Origin: Agarilytica sp033852165
Lineage (GTDB): Bacteria > Pseudomonadota > Gammaproteobacteria > Pseudomonadales > Cellvibrionaceae
Length of the DNA: 64,000 nt
Reading direction: 5' to 3'
NCBI GenBank assembly: GCA_033852165.1
Contig: JAWSUZ010000038.1
Span: 62,001 to 126,000 of the forward strand
The stretch's first letter is position 1; each line of letters opens with the position of its first letter. The notes beneath the pieces are model-generated. The model saw only the letters and a list, made by a program, of their open reading frames with translations. It did no database searches and was not told the origin of the DNA. Both the position numbers and the translations under genes were made by a program. Below, piece after piece: positions 27,732-37,300 of the stretch.

Positions 27732-28907
27732 ATGCTAATAAATTTTTTCCTTGAGCTAAAACACGCAAAAGTTCCCGTTTCGATTGGAGAGCTTCTAACG
27801 TTGATCGAAGCGGTTAAGTCGGGATTGGCTTTTGGTAGCGTTGATGACTTTTATTTGTTATCGCGTACAGTATTGGTGAAAGACGAAAAGTACTTTGACC
27901 GTTTTGATCTTGCCTTTGGTACGTATTTCGAGGGTGTAAAAAACCTTGAAAGCGTACTCGAAAAAATGATACCTGAAGATTGGATTCGTTCCGAATTTGT
28001 AAAAAGTTTGAGCGATGAGGAAAAGGCGAAGATTCAATCCTTGGGTGGCCTAGACGCATTGCTTAAACAGTTTAATGAGCGTATGGAAGAGCAAAAAAAA
28101 CGTCACCAAGGCGGTAATAAATGGATCGGTACAGGCGGAACATCACCTTTCGGCAATAGTGGTTATAATCCAGAAGGCGTCCGAGTTGGTGGAGAAAGCC
28201 GTAACAAATCGGCAGTCAAAGTGTGGGACAAACGCAGTTTTAAAAATCTAGATGATGATGTTGAGCTAGGGACGCGCAATATAAAGGTCGCATTAAAGAA
28301 ATTGCGGAAATTTGCCCGTACCGGAGCAGCAGAAGAGCTGGACCTTGATGATACTATTTCCTCTACAGCACGAAATGCTGGGTTTTTAGATATAAAAATG
28401 ATTCCAGAGCGGCATAACGCCGTTAAAGTACTCCTGTTTTTTGATGTGGGTGGTTCAATGGACCCCTATGTTTCCGTGTGTGAAGAATTATTTTCTGCAT
28501 GCAAAACAGAATTTAAGCATATGGAGTATTTCTATTTTCACAACTTCATCTACGAATCCGTATGGAAAGATAATTTGCGTCGCACTTCCGATATGATGCC
28601 CATTGTAGATCTGTTACATAAGTACGGAAAAGACTATCGGGTTATTTTTATTGGTGATGCAACAATGTCGCCTTATGAAATCGTCAGTCAGCACGGTTCT
28701 GTAGAGCATCTGAATGATGTTCCCGGCGCAAAGTGGATGGAAAAAGTAACCGATCATTTCGACCGGGTTATATGGTTGAACCCGACAAAGCAAGATTTTT
28801 GGGGGTATACGCATTCGATCGGTATAACGAGTAAACTCCTTCATGATCAAATGTTCCCCCTCACTCTAGGTGGAATAGAGCAAGGAATACGTACGCTAGC
28901 TAGGTAG
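27732..28907 (+). CDS. VWA domain-containing CoxE-like protein
   Basis: A 391-residue partner of the preceding MoxR ATPase. An N-terminal helical region (about 1-130) leads to a Gly/Asn-rich stretch and a C-terminal von Willebrand A domain starting near residue 232. The MIDAS motif reads DVGGSM at residue 238, so the first Ser of the canonical DxSxS is replaced by Gly. D238 and the later IFIGDATMSP segment complete the metal site. These pairs are widespread in proteobacteria with unknown clients. Spacing indicates an operon with the ATPase. Confidence 0.85.
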   Translation: MLINFFLELKHAKVPVSIGELLTLIEAVKSGLAFGSVDDFYLLSRTVLVKDEKYFDRFDLAFGTYFEGVKNLESVLEKMIPEDWIRSEFVKSLSDEEKAKIQSLGGLDALLKQFNERMEEQKKRHQGGNKWIGTGGTSPFGNSGYNPEGVRVGGESRNKSAVKVWDKRSFKNLDDDVELGTRNIKVALKKLRKFARTGAAEELDLDDTISSTARNAGFLDIKMIPERHNAVKVLLFFDVGGSMDPYVSVCEELFSACKTEFKHMEYFYFHNFIYESVWKDNLRRTSDMMPIVDLLHKYGKDYRVIFIGDATMSPYEIVSQHGSVEHLNDVPGAKWMEKVTDHFDRVIWLNPTKQDFWGYTHSIGITSKLLHDQMFPLTLGGIEQGIRTLAR

Positions 28908-29285
28908 CACCCATACATAAATGAGTGCAAACCTAGTGTTTTAAAATTGCTCTCGCAATGCCCCGTTTTATGTCTGAGCGCTATATTGTTTCTTTTCTGT
29001 TGCGAAAATTTCAGTCTCTCTCCTTGTTGTTTTCATTTTTACCTTTCCTGAAATATTTTTTAATCTAAACGTTCAGCCACTGGTAACCTGCTGGAATATG
29101 GCATCGATATTAGCGGTTTCTAAAGTGAAAAGTTTCTCATATGCCTATATTCTGTGATTGTTTTGCGATCATCTGATGAGGGTTATGTTAAGGTTTATGA
29201 CGTCGATTACGTTATTCTTTACGGTAAATTGATTGTAAGTGGTTTGGGCTAGTGCTTACTACTAAGCCCTTACTACTAGGTCCTC
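28908..29285. other. Intergenic region, nothing recognised
   Basis: About 380 bases between the VWA gene and a small membrane-protein gene. It is moderately AT-rich. It ends with a short direct repeat (ACTACTAAGCCC, then ACTACTAGGTCC) just before the next gene. No RNA gene or clear terminator was found. Confidence 0.35.
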
Positions 29286-29828
29286 TTGGTTATATCAAAA
29301 TTAAAAAATTTGGTAGATCGTAGGGCTCGACAAACCCGGTACGAAAAAATGCTAAAGCAGTTAAAATATTTTACATGGGATGTAGAGACAATAAAAAAAG
29401 CTCAGTATGCCTTAGAGGTGAAAGGTTTTGATAAGAGCCGTCTAAAAATATTCAGTCGTGAATGCAGTGATCGTTCGCTGGAAGAGTCTAACGCTTCCAG
29501 TCTCGGCAAAAAAAATAGCATCCCACAAGAGAGTGCCCTCCAGAAAAATAAATTTTCAATGAGTGTTTTAACCCTGGTCGGCGTTTCCTGCTTAGGTTCT
29601 ATCGCGCTCTCTGCAGGATTGATTGGTTTTCCCGGTTTGGCAGCGTTAGTGTTTTTGGGTTATTTTCTGGTGCACACATTAAAGTTTATGGGTTTTTCGG
29701 GTCGTCGGAGTGCTGCGGAGCCTAGGAAGCCAGTGCAAGCATATTATCTTGTTATCGATGTCGACGCGGAGTCCGAAAAAATAGTCTCTCGAATAGCCGC
29801 TCGGCTTCAGGGTCTAAAGTTGCAGTAG
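29286..29828 (+). CDS. Predicted membrane protein of unknown function
   Basis: A 180-residue protein with a basic N-terminal half (predicted cytoplasmic), one or two adjacent hydrophobic helices at about residues 94-135 (SVLTLVGVSCLGSIALSAG, then GLAALVFLGYFLVHTL) and a C-terminal soluble stretch with AYYLVIDVDAESEKIVSRIA. The TTG at 29286 is preceded five bases upstream by AGG. An in-frame ATG about 20 codons later is an alternative start. No domain is recognised and the gene stands alone. The N-terminal segment GFDKSRLKIFSRE resembles short sensor-like folds, but this is only an impression. Confidence 0.55.
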   Translation: MVISKLKNLVDRRARQTRYEKMLKQLKYFTWDVETIKKAQYALEVKGFDKSRLKIFSRECSDRSLEESNASSLGKKNSIPQESALQKNKFSMSVLTLVGVSCLGSIALSAGLIGFPGLAALVFLGYFLVHTLKFMGFSGRRSAAEPRKPVQAYYLVIDVDAESEKIVSRIAARLQGLKLQ

Positions 29829-30498
29829 TTATAAATTTTCCCATATTTTGATTAGAGTCGAAGGCCTTTGAGTGCTCTCCAGAAAAAGCGTCAAATTGTC
29901 ATCCGTCATCCGTCATCCGTCATCCGTCACCCGTCACCCGTCACCCGTCACCCGTCACCCGTCACCCGTCATCCCGTCATCCCGTCATCCCACACCCGCG
30001 ATTCTCACTTAATCTTCTATCGCAATTTGCTCGGTCAATTTTAGTGGTTCAAAATTAGACTCTAGAATAGTGTTTTCGCTTGAGGCTTCTAGAAAATGAT
30101 CGTTTTTATCGGAAATATTTTTTTGAAATGCGAGGTCTTAGCATCACACTTTAGTATGAGGCAGTCTTCAGATGCGTGTTTTTAGAACGAATTATCATAG
30201 AAAAGCCACTTAATCCTCCCTAAAACCACATAAAAACAACACCTATTACCATCAATGCATGTTGATGTAAATTGTACCTTGGTCTAATGCCCTCAACGCT
30301 AATTGAATAATAATATCCGGGTTGAACGAACGATGAAATTAAGTTTGTTCTGAGGAGAAAAACCAGAAGTACCGACAAGTAAGAGGAGCTATTGAGCATA
30401 CGATTCGTTCTCGCTTAAGTGCCCAACCAGCCGCTTATTTTTGAATTTTTAAACCCTGAATGTACGACAAAAAAATAATAATTAGTAGGAATAAAATA
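29829..30498. other. Intergenic region with a heptamer array
   Basis: About 670 bases. The first part holds the GTCA(T/C)CC tandem array at 29898-29991. The rest is AT-rich and contains no convincing gene. The last ~30 bases before the esterase ATG hold a usable ribosome-binding site (TAGGAATAAA). Confidence 0.4.
29898..29991 (+). repeat. Heptamer/octamer tandem repeat array
   Basis: Four GTCATCC units (29898-29925) are followed by six GTCACCC units (29926-29967) and three GTCATCCC octamers (29968-29991). The three sub-blocks are internally homogeneous, which suggests local slippage expansion. A second short array with the complementary unit lies at 42181-42208. Confidence 0.95.
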
Positions 30499-32577
30499 AT
30501 GAAACACCCGCGCATTGTTTTACTGGCAATCGTCAGTCTATGTCTATCAATAACGGCCCATGCAGGCTGGCAATCCGAAACAACAATCGGAGGTAAGCTC
30601 AAAACGATCCTCTATGTACCTACCACGGCACCAGTGTTATCTGGAAAACGAGCGTTAATGATTAGCTTACCGGGTTGTGGTCAAACAAATGAACAATTGC
30701 AGACAGGAGCTAATTGGCCTTCAACGGCGGATTCTTACGGAATGGTGGTGGCTTTGCCTGATCCTTCGCGAGAAGGTTCTTATGGTGGTTTGGGGTGCTG
30801 GAATTTTCATGTTGGGATGAGCATGAGCCGAAATAGCAGTGATGCCAAATATCTATTGGCTTTGGTTGATGACCTACTCGGCGACGCGTCGCTGAATATA
30901 GATCCGACACAGGTCTACATAACAGGCTTATCCTCGGGCGGCGGCATGGTCGCAAGTATTGCGTGTTTAGCTCCGGAGGTTTTTGCCGGTGCGGGCTCAA
31001 ATGCTGGTCCAGGGCCGGGTTCAAATGGGCAGTCAAATAGCAGCCCTAATATTTCGATCAGTCAGGGCGTGAGTAACTGTAAATCGTTATCGAATAAAGA
31101 CGGAGCTAATGCGCAGTCGTCTCTTTACACTCAGGTGCACAGCACAGTTTGTGGGGCAAATGATGGGACGGTAGGCCCTGCTTGGTGTGATCGCCTATCC
31201 GACATAATGGCGGCGACATATGGCGAAGATACAGCCGTGAATGATTGTAGTGGTGGTGCAAACCCTACAAGTATCCCCGGGAATGGTTCCGTTAATACCT
31301 TCTGCGATTCAGATGGCCCTCGAAACTCCAATATCATTGTTGGTGGAATGGGGCATGCGTGGCCTGCGGGTCCTGGTAGTTCGGGTGGCGGGAGCTACGT
31401 CGATCATACGCATGTAAATTACCCTGAATACGTTACCGAGTTTTTCTTTGATAATAACCGTCGCGTTGTGACCAATATACCTCCAGTAGTTTCTGGATTG
31501 GCGTTATCAGAGGGTGGCAGTATTATCACGGTTAGTGGAACGGCTACAGATAGTGACGGAACTGTTGTTTCTGTTGTGGTGACTGTAGTGAATACAAGTA
31601 CAGGCTCTTCCGTTGAAGTGCTTAATTTAGTCGTCGATGGGACAGGGTATTTCGATGGTGACACGATTGCTCTAGATGATGCTAACTACACAGTAACTGT
31701 CGTTGCAACAGATGATAAAGGCGCTGAAAGTGATGTTTCTCAGGATGCGATTTGGGTTGGTATTCCGCCCCCCAATAGCGCACCTACCGTCACGGCTTCT
31801 GCGTCGGTTAGTGGAGCTTGTGTAACGGTTAGTGGAAACATCTCTGATATTGACGCTAACCTAGGCAGTGCGAGCGCTAGTTTTGACGGTGGCAATGCAG
31901 TTTCGATCGATGTAACAAACGCTAGCTCAATGACTTACAGTCTTGAGAAGTGCGATCTGCCATACGGGACCCATACGGTCGTTGTGAGTGCTACCGATAC
32001 AGCATCTCCTGCTCTATCCGGAAGCTCAAGTAATCTTAACTTTACTACCGTTAACCTTGGTAAGACTGGCGATATTAACTATCACCTAGCTGAAGGAACC
32101 ATTTCGTATGCTGCAGGTTATGCGTGGTGCTACAGTGCTTATGGCGGTTCGACCGCGTTTACGATGATTGAGTCGCAAACAACGGGTGGTAATTGCCAGT
32201 GGGTAGACGAAGCCGGAGCATCAAGCTGTGCAGGCCCTAGTCAGCCTTGTGCTGGTACGCCAGTGCCGACTCCAACTGTGGCACCAACACCAACAGTAAC
32301 ACCAACCCCAACTGTGAGCCCAACGCCAACAGTGACGGTGACCCCAACGCCAACAATTACGCCAACACCAACGCCAGTTCCTCCGGGTTGTGAGGATGTG
32401 TCAGCGTACAATTACTATCACAAAACAGGTGGTCGAGCGTATAGCTCTGGTAGCTACTTCAGCCCGGACTATTTCGCCAATGGAAGTGATGAGACCATGT
32501 CGGGTTCAACGTGGGGCACTACAGTTTTACGCTCTACAGACGGTGGTAGTGTTTGGTATGTGGGAGCGTGTCCCTAG
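30499..32577 (+). CDS. Secreted modular CE1/PHB-depolymerase-like esterase with C-terminal accessory modules
   Basis: A 692-residue secreted protein. A signal peptide (MKHPRIVLLAIVSLCLSITA) leads into an alpha/beta-hydrolase of the polyhydroxybutyrate depolymerase/feruloyl-acetylxylan esterase type. It has the oxyanion-side SLPGCGQ, GCWNFH and nucleophile GLSSGGG near residue 142. Two Ig-like segments follow (about 330-520), then a Cys-containing module with YAAGYAWCYSAYGG, a Thr-Pro repeat linker and a final module with YHKTGGRAYSSG and ending WYVGACP. Such linkers separate binding modules in marine polysaccharide degraders. I chose the ATG at 30499 for its signal peptide and AGGA site. The substrate is not determined. 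Confidence 0.85.
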   Translation: MKHPRIVLLAIVSLCLSITAHAGWQSETTIGGKLKTILYVPTTAPVLSGKRALMISLPGCGQTNEQLQTGANWPSTADSYGMVVALPDPSREGSYGGLGCWNFHVGMSMSRNSSDAKYLLALVDDLLGDASLNIDPTQVYITGLSSGGGMVASIACLAPEVFAGAGSNAGPGPGSNGQSNSSPNISISQGVSNCKSLSNKDGANAQSSLYTQVHSTVCGANDGTVGPAWCDRLSDIMAATYGEDTAVNDCSGGANPTSIPGNGSVNTFCDSDGPRNSNIIVGGMGHAWPAGPGSSGGGSYVDHTHVNYPEYVTEFFFDNNRRVVTNIPPVVSGLALSEGGSIITVSGTATDSDGTVVSVVVTVVNTSTGSSVEVLNLVVDGTGYFDGDTIALDDANYTVTVVATDDKGAESDVSQDAIWVGIPPPNSAPTVTASASVSGACVTVSGNISDIDANLGSASASFDGGNAVSIDVTNASSMTYSLEKCDLPYGTHTVVVSATDTASPALSGSSSNLNFTTVNLGKTGDINYHLAEGTISYAAGYAWCYSAYGGSTAFTMIESQTTGGNCQWVDEAGASSCAGPSQPCAGTPVPTPTVAPTPTVTPTPTVSPTPTVTVTPTPTITPTPTPVPPGCEDVSAYNYYHKTGGRAYSSGSYFSPDYFANGSDETMSGSTWGTTVLRSTDGGSVWYVGACP

Positions 32578-32663
32578 TCGTTACCCTTCAAGCTAATCCG
32601 GCCACTTAGTTTAGTGAGTTGTGATGGCTGAAAGGGGGCTCCTTCTAAAATAGTGAAAAATAT

Positions 32664-32691
32664 AAAGCCGGGCGAAATGCTCGGCTTTTTT
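32664..32691 (+). terminator. Rho-independent terminator after the modular esterase
   Basis: The stem AAGCCGGGC / GCTCGGCTT (one G-U pair, five-base GAAAT loop) is followed by a run of T. It lies about 90 bases after the esterase stop. Confidence 0.9.
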
Positions 32692-33075
32692 CGTTTTGAA
32701 ATAGTTAAAGGTTAATGAACCGATTGAGATAGTGGAGGGTAAGTGTGTTTCTTTGCAGAGGTAAGGCGTTTATCAATATAAGCTAAGTGACTTATTTGAA
32801 GGCGATCTATTCTAAAATGCAATATAAAAAATAATTTATAGCGGAAATAAAAATTATGGTTTTTTGTGTTTGGCGGTTTTTATAGCGTTAGCGTAGCAAG
32901 ATTGTGTTTTCTATTAGCTTAAATTATTAAAAACACCAAAGATGCGTGTGAGCGAATTTGCCCACTAACCTTGATTGAAAATGTCATGGCTATATTTTTG
33001 GGTGAGCCTAATATTATTTCAAGTTTTTTAGTAACCCACTGAAAATTTCTAAAAATAATAATTGGAGCACCCGTC
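32692..33075. other. AT-rich intergenic region before the lipase gene
   Basis: About 380 bases of strongly AT-rich sequence, especially 32800-32900. It presumably holds the promoter of the lipase gene. An AATTGGAGC sequence just before its ATG gives a strong ribosome-binding site. No gene is recognised. Confidence 0.4.
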
Positions 33076-33789
33076 ATGCGTAAAAATATTAATCGAGTCA
33101 TTCGTTATCTTGCGTTACCTGTAGTTCTTGCTTTTTCGATGTCAGGAGCGCACGCAGCTTGCGTTGATAACGTTGTTTTGATTCACGGTAATACAGGAAG
33201 CCCATCCGACTGGAATAATACTTACAATCATTTGCTGGCTAATGGTTACAGTAGTAGTCAAATATTTAGGCCTTCTTGGGGCTATTCGAGTCCATTTTAC
33301 GCATCCTATAATAATCATAAGGGCCGGGAAGAAACGCCAGTACGCAATGCAATTAATGATGCAATTAGCTCATCGTGTACAGGAAAAATAGATGTTATTG
33401 GCCACTCGATGGGAGTGACGCTCGGCGCACAGCAAATTATTAAAGCGGGGCAGGTTAGCAATGTTGATTCATTTGTAGGTGTTGCAGGAGCGTACTTAGG
33501 TTTGGGGAGTTGTGGTACGTACCCTTATAATGTTTGGACTTCAACATGCGGAAGAGACGGCTTATCAATTTCCAGTCCGTTTTTAGATTGGCTTTACGGT
33601 AAGAAAATTGCTGATCGAGTATATTCAATAAAAAGCTGGTCAGACAGTATTGTATGTTATAGAGGGTGTGAGGTTAATGGCGTTCATTCAAGTCAGATTG
33701 CTGGTGAGGATGCGAGTTATACATACGATTACGGACATTTTGATTTGCAAAGCAATACTTATGAAAAGCAGTTTGAACTAATTCAATAG
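33076..33789 (+). CDS. Secreted lipase/esterase (alpha/beta hydrolase, LipA-like)
   Basis: A 237-residue exported hydrolase. A signal peptide (residues 1-27, ending GAHA) precedes the mature start ACVDNVVLIHGNTGSPSDW. HGNTG forms the oxyanion turn. The nucleophile is in GHSMG near residue 110. The acid is probably the Asp in SWSDSIVC and the His is in YGHFDL. The small size and short lid resemble Bacillus LipA-type class 2 lipases. Six Cys in the mature part suggest disulfides. It is encoded alone after the terminator of the modular esterase. The substrate is unproven. Confidence 0.85.
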   Translation: MRKNINRVIRYLALPVVLAFSMSGAHAACVDNVVLIHGNTGSPSDWNNTYNHLLANGYSSSQIFRPSWGYSSPFYASYNNHKGREETPVRNAINDAISSSCTGKIDVIGHSMGVTLGAQQIIKAGQVSNVDSFVGVAGAYLGLGSCGTYPYNVWTSTCGRDGLSISSPFLDWLYGKKIADRVYSIKSWSDSIVCYRGCEVNGVHSSQIAGEDASYTYDYGHFDLQSNTYEKQFELIQ

Positions 33790-33887
33790 GTCGGGTTTTT
33801 ATAAGTCACGTTGTTGTTAAAAATTAAATTAAAATGAAATTACTGGGGTGGGTAGGGTGTTGCAATTACGCCTTATCTACCTCAGTT

Positions 33888-34241
33888 TTACGTAATTTCT
33901 TGTGCCTCTTTACAGTTTATGCACAGTTCAGCTTCTGGCATAATTTCCAATCGCCCTGGGGCGATATCTTCACGGCATTCTAAACACTCACCATAATCCC
34001 CGTCATTTAATCGAGCTAGGGCCGCCTTAGCTTTTACGAGATGCTTTTGATTTAGCGTCTGGTTGGCTTTTGCCATTTCTTGTTGCTGCAGCGCATCGCC
34101 GCGAGAGACTCTTCCTTGCAATGTTTGATCAAGAGCGACTGGTTGTGAGGCGGACTGGCATAGAGAAAGCGAATCGTTCAGGTGCAGGATTAATGCGTCC
34201 AGTCGCTGGCGGGTCGAATCGATCTGAGAGTCTGGAATCAT
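33888..34241 (-). CDS. DksA/TraR-family zinc-finger protein
   Basis: A 117-residue DksA/TraR-type protein. An N-terminal coiled-coil-forming helical hairpin (about residues 5-80) precedes a four-cysteine zinc finger, C86-x2-C89 and C107-x2-C110, with the conserved GDYGECLECREDI. True DksA has DxxDxxD-type acidic residues at the coiled-coil tip. Here the tip region is SRGDALQQ, with only one Asp, so it may not replace DksA in ppGpp-dependent control of RNA polymerase. It is transcribed opposite to the neighbouring lipase, and the two genes converge. Confidence 0.88.
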   Translation of the reverse strand: MIPDSQIDSTRQRLDALILHLNDSLSLCQSASQPVALDQTLQGRVSRGDALQQQEMAKANQTLNQKHLVKAKAALARLNDGDYGECLECREDIAPGRLEIMPEAELCINCKEAQEIT

Positions 34242-34442
34242 GCGCTTGCCTCTTATCTTTTGCTTTTTGTCTTTTGTATCTTGCGGTACTTTTTTACCTT
34301 TTTACAAGCTCTTTTTATGATGTTCTGGGCGGGCGTTAGCAAATGTGATCTTTTGCCGCTGAACGGTGATGAGTGGGCATGCAGTTAGTGTAGTATGGCG
34401 CTGCATGCTTGTATCGCCGCGATATCGCATTCTTATTCATTA

Positions 34443-35999
34443 ATGAAAACCCTATTCCTAAAAAATGGTAGTCAAATGATGTTTCTTCAGTCCTTAGCGA
34501 CTAATGTTATTCAGTGGAGCGCTTTAGTTTTAGTTTTTTGTTTTGGGCTTGGTATTTTGTATGTTGCGGTCGCTTATGTCGTGGACATTACTCAGACCAA
34601 ACACACCATTCGACGTAACTATCCAGTAGTCGGGCGTTTTCGTTACTTTTTTGAACACTTAGGCGAGTTTTTTCGCCAGTATTTTTTTGCGATGGACAGG
34701 GAAGAATTACCGTTTAACCGCGCAGAGCGTTCTTGGGTCTATCGGGCCGCAAAAAAAGTGGATGCAACAATTGCCTTTGGTTCGACGCGGCCTTTGACTG
34801 GAGAAGGCGATGTCATGTTTTTAAATAGCGCTTTCCCCGTATTAGAGAAAGATGTTGAAGCGCCGAAAATTATAACGATTGGGGAAGGGGTTGCACGCGT
34901 TCCTTATAGTACAGGGGCAATCGTTAACATTTCTGCGATGAGTTACGGCGCTATTTCTAAACCAGCCGTGCAGGCTTTGTCCAAGGGTGCAAAGGAAGCC
35001 GGTGTTTGGATGAATACTGGCGAAGGCGGATTGTCGGAATTCCACCTAGAAGGGGGCTGTGATCTTGTTTTTCAAATTGGCACAGCAAAATATGGTGTGC
35101 GCGATGATGACGGCAAGCTTTCAGAATCCAAATTACAGGCTATTGCCGATTTCGAACAAGTGAAAATGTTTGAAATAAAAATGAGTCAGGGGGCAAAGCC
35201 GGGAAAAGGCGGCATATTGCCAGCAGAAAAAGTATCTGAAGAAATCGCTAAAATTCGAGGTATCGAAGCTGGGCAGTCATCGATTAGTCCCAATGGGCAT
35301 CCAGAACTGCGCTGTGAAGATGATATTCTCGATATGGTGAATCAGGTTCGAGAGATTACTGGAAAACCCGTCGGAATTAAATTGGTCGTCGGGGACTTTG
35401 AAGTTATTGAAAACCTATGTGAGGCGATTCATCGCCGTGGCAAAAGGTCCGCACCGGACTTTATTACCATCGATAGTGCCGATGGCGGTACCGGAGCTGC
35501 ACCCCAGCCGCTAATGGATTATGTTGGTCTGCCGATTAGTGAAAGCTTGCCGAGGGTGGTCGATACGCTACGCTTATACGGTTTAAAAGAGCGTATTAAA
35601 GTGATCGTGTCGGGTAAGTTAGTGACGCCTGGCAAAGTTGCTTGGGCGCTAGGGGTTGGCGCGGACTTTATTGCGTCGGCAAGAGGCTTTATGTTCGCAT
35701 TGGGTTGTATACAAGCACTGCAATGCAATAAAAATACCTGCCCGACTGGAATTACGACGCATAACGCAGCATTGCAACGCGGATTGGTTCCAGAAGAAAA
35801 ATCCACACGCGTGGCGAATTATGCAAAAGAAATAAGTTATGGCGTAAGTCTGATCGCGCATTCTTGTGGCGTTACCGAAGCGCGGGGTTTGCGTAGAAAC
35901 CATATGAGGCTGATCCACAGCAAAGGGCGCTCACAAGACTACACAGGGCTATACCCGAATATTGATACGGCCTTCAAATATAAAAATTTGAAAGGCTAG
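34443..35999 (+). CDS. Membrane-anchored FMN-binding glutamate-synthase-like protein
   Basis: A protein of about 518 residues from the ATG at 34443. An upstream ATG at 34395 and a downstream ATG pair at 34476 are alternatives. A hydrophobic segment (ALVLVFCFGLGILYVAVAYVV) forms one membrane helix before a GltB FMN/synthase domain with AMSYGAISKPAVQAL, MSQGAKPGKGG and SADGGTGAAP. A Cys triad (CIQALQCNKNTC) near residue 425 corresponds to the 3Fe-4S cluster of glutamate synthase. The glutaminase domain is absent, so it is not a classical GOGAT. Its reaction is not established and it stands alone. Confidence 0.85.
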   Translation: MKTLFLKNGSQMMFLQSLATNVIQWSALVLVFCFGLGILYVAVAYVVDITQTKHTIRRNYPVVGRFRYFFEHLGEFFRQYFFAMDREELPFNRAERSWVYRAAKKVDATIAFGSTRPLTGEGDVMFLNSAFPVLEKDVEAPKIITIGEGVARVPYSTGAIVNISAMSYGAISKPAVQALSKGAKEAGVWMNTGEGGLSEFHLEGGCDLVFQIGTAKYGVRDDDGKLSESKLQAIADFEQVKMFEIKMSQGAKPGKGGILPAEKVSEEIAKIRGIEAGQSSISPNGHPELRCEDDILDMVNQVREITGKPVGIKLVVGDFEVIENLCEAIHRRGKRSAPDFITIDSADGGTGAAPQPLMDYVGLPISESLPRVVDTLRLYGLKERIKVIVSGKLVTPGKVAWALGVGADFIASARGFMFALGCIQALQCNKNTCPTGITTHNAALQRGLVPEEKSTRVANYAKEISYGVSLIAHSCGVTEARGLRRNHMRLIHSKGRSQDYTGLYPNIDTAFKYKNLKG

Positions 36000-36279
36000 A
36001 GACCCTAAAAAGTTTGGCTAGATATATTTCTTAGAGTAAGAGAGACAAATTTTGGAATCGTTTTGTTGAGCGGATCACTCGTTGTGATGAATATAGTGCA
36101 GAGATTGGCATGAATGTCGGCCCGATAAAAAATCAAATGATTTTGACGTCGCCAATGATGAAGTTTTTTGAATGAAGGGTTTACATTATTTGGCGACAAA
36201 TTTTCTTGCTTTCGAAATCGGTTTCCTGGCAACTGTTGTTTCTGGTGTAGCCACAGAAAGATAGGGGGAATTAAAATCA

Positions 36280-37167
36280 TTACTTCCTATTGATAATGAT
36301 TTTTTTCATCAAACTTAGACCAACGTGCTGATCGTAATAAGCTGCCTCATTGATAAACGCACCATATAAGGAATCTTTGCCGGTATAGGCAATTGTTGCT
36401 CCATCAAAGGTGATAAATAATGGGTCTCCTGTGTTTATTATTTGGTAGTCTTTATTCTGGCGCTCAGGATGCAGCATGGCGATTATTTCACCCCGGTCGT
36501 TTTCGGGTAATTTTACTTTTTCAACAAACTGAAACCCTTGCATCGTTATCGGAAGGTTGGATACTTGTTCGTGATTTGAGTGTTCTAAATAGTCCAAAGC
36601 GTGCAATACCGTGAGTCGGGTTTTCTCATACACTGCGTGATTCAATAGTCCTTGAGCGATAGGGCCGACTTCTATTAATAATCCATTTAGGCGAGCGACG
36701 GAGGTAAGAAAACTGTCTTTCAGTCGTTCACTGGGGTGAAAAAATAAAACGGCATCCGGCATCTTCTGTTTAATGTAAAACGCCATACCAACGACGAAAG
36801 GGTCGTTGGTATTGAAGACAAGGGTTAACCCCATATTGGCAGTAGTGGTGTGTAAATCTAAGATAAAATCAACGCGAGGTTTTTCTTTTGGGCCAAGAAG
36901 ATCGTTAAGCTCTTTTGCACGATGCTGTTCGTAGCCGCAAAGCGTATCATCGGCAAGGTCGTCGAGAGAAAACTGGCGGTTTAAGTCCTGATCAATGTAC
37001 CGCTTCATTGCTTGTCTAGCTCTCGGGTTTGCTAAATGAAGCTCTGTTGCAAAGCTTTGCCGTATTATTTCTTCTTCTGAAATATTCCAGTGGTCCAATA
37101 GGTGTACGCCAGTGAGCTCATTTCCGTGAGTACCGCCCACAATAGCTACCTGCTTAATATTCGCCAT
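36280..37167 (-). CDS. Aspartoacylase-family amidohydrolase
   Basis: A 295-residue zinc carboxypeptidase-like enzyme of the AspA/Acy3 family, which cleaves N-acyl-aspartate or N-acyl aromatic amino acids. Zinc ligands are in GGTHGNELTG near residues 12-21 (His and Glu) and in the DLHTT segment. NPRA and DLNRQFS are the usual substrate-binding motifs. I chose the ATG at 37167 over the TTG two codons earlier. The gene is isolated on the minus strand. The substrate cannot be read from the sequence. Confidence 0.85.
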   Translation of the reverse strand: MANIKQVAIVGGTHGNELTGVHLLDHWNISEEEIIRQSFATELHLANPRARQAMKRYIDQDLNRQFSLDDLADDTLCGYEQHRAKELNDLLGPKEKPRVDFILDLHTTTANMGLTLVFNTNDPFVVGMAFYIKQKMPDAVLFFHPSERLKDSFLTSVARLNGLLIEVGPIAQGLLNHAVYEKTRLTVLHALDYLEHSNHEQVSNLPITMQGFQFVEKVKLPENDRGEIIAMLHPERQNKDYQIINTGDPLFITFDGATIAYTGKDSLYGAFINEAAYYDQHVGLSLMKKIIINRK

Positions 37168-37300
37168 GCCCAATTTCTCTCTTGCCTACTATCTTCAATA
37201 CTTAGCTGCTTCAGGTTTAAATCCGCGTTTCTTTAGCTTAGCAGAAAGGTCGATTTACATCAGTAATGACCTCGGTGTGGGGGGGAATCTTTGTCCTTGC

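Noticed and set aside
29898..29991. CRISPR or origin iterons
   Set aside because: Heptamers without spacers and no replication genes nearby; simple slippage repeats.
36005..36280. 91-codon minus-strand frame between the FMN enzyme and the aspartoacylase
   Set aside because: No domain or ribosome-binding site; the basic, low-complexity translation fits noncoding DNA.
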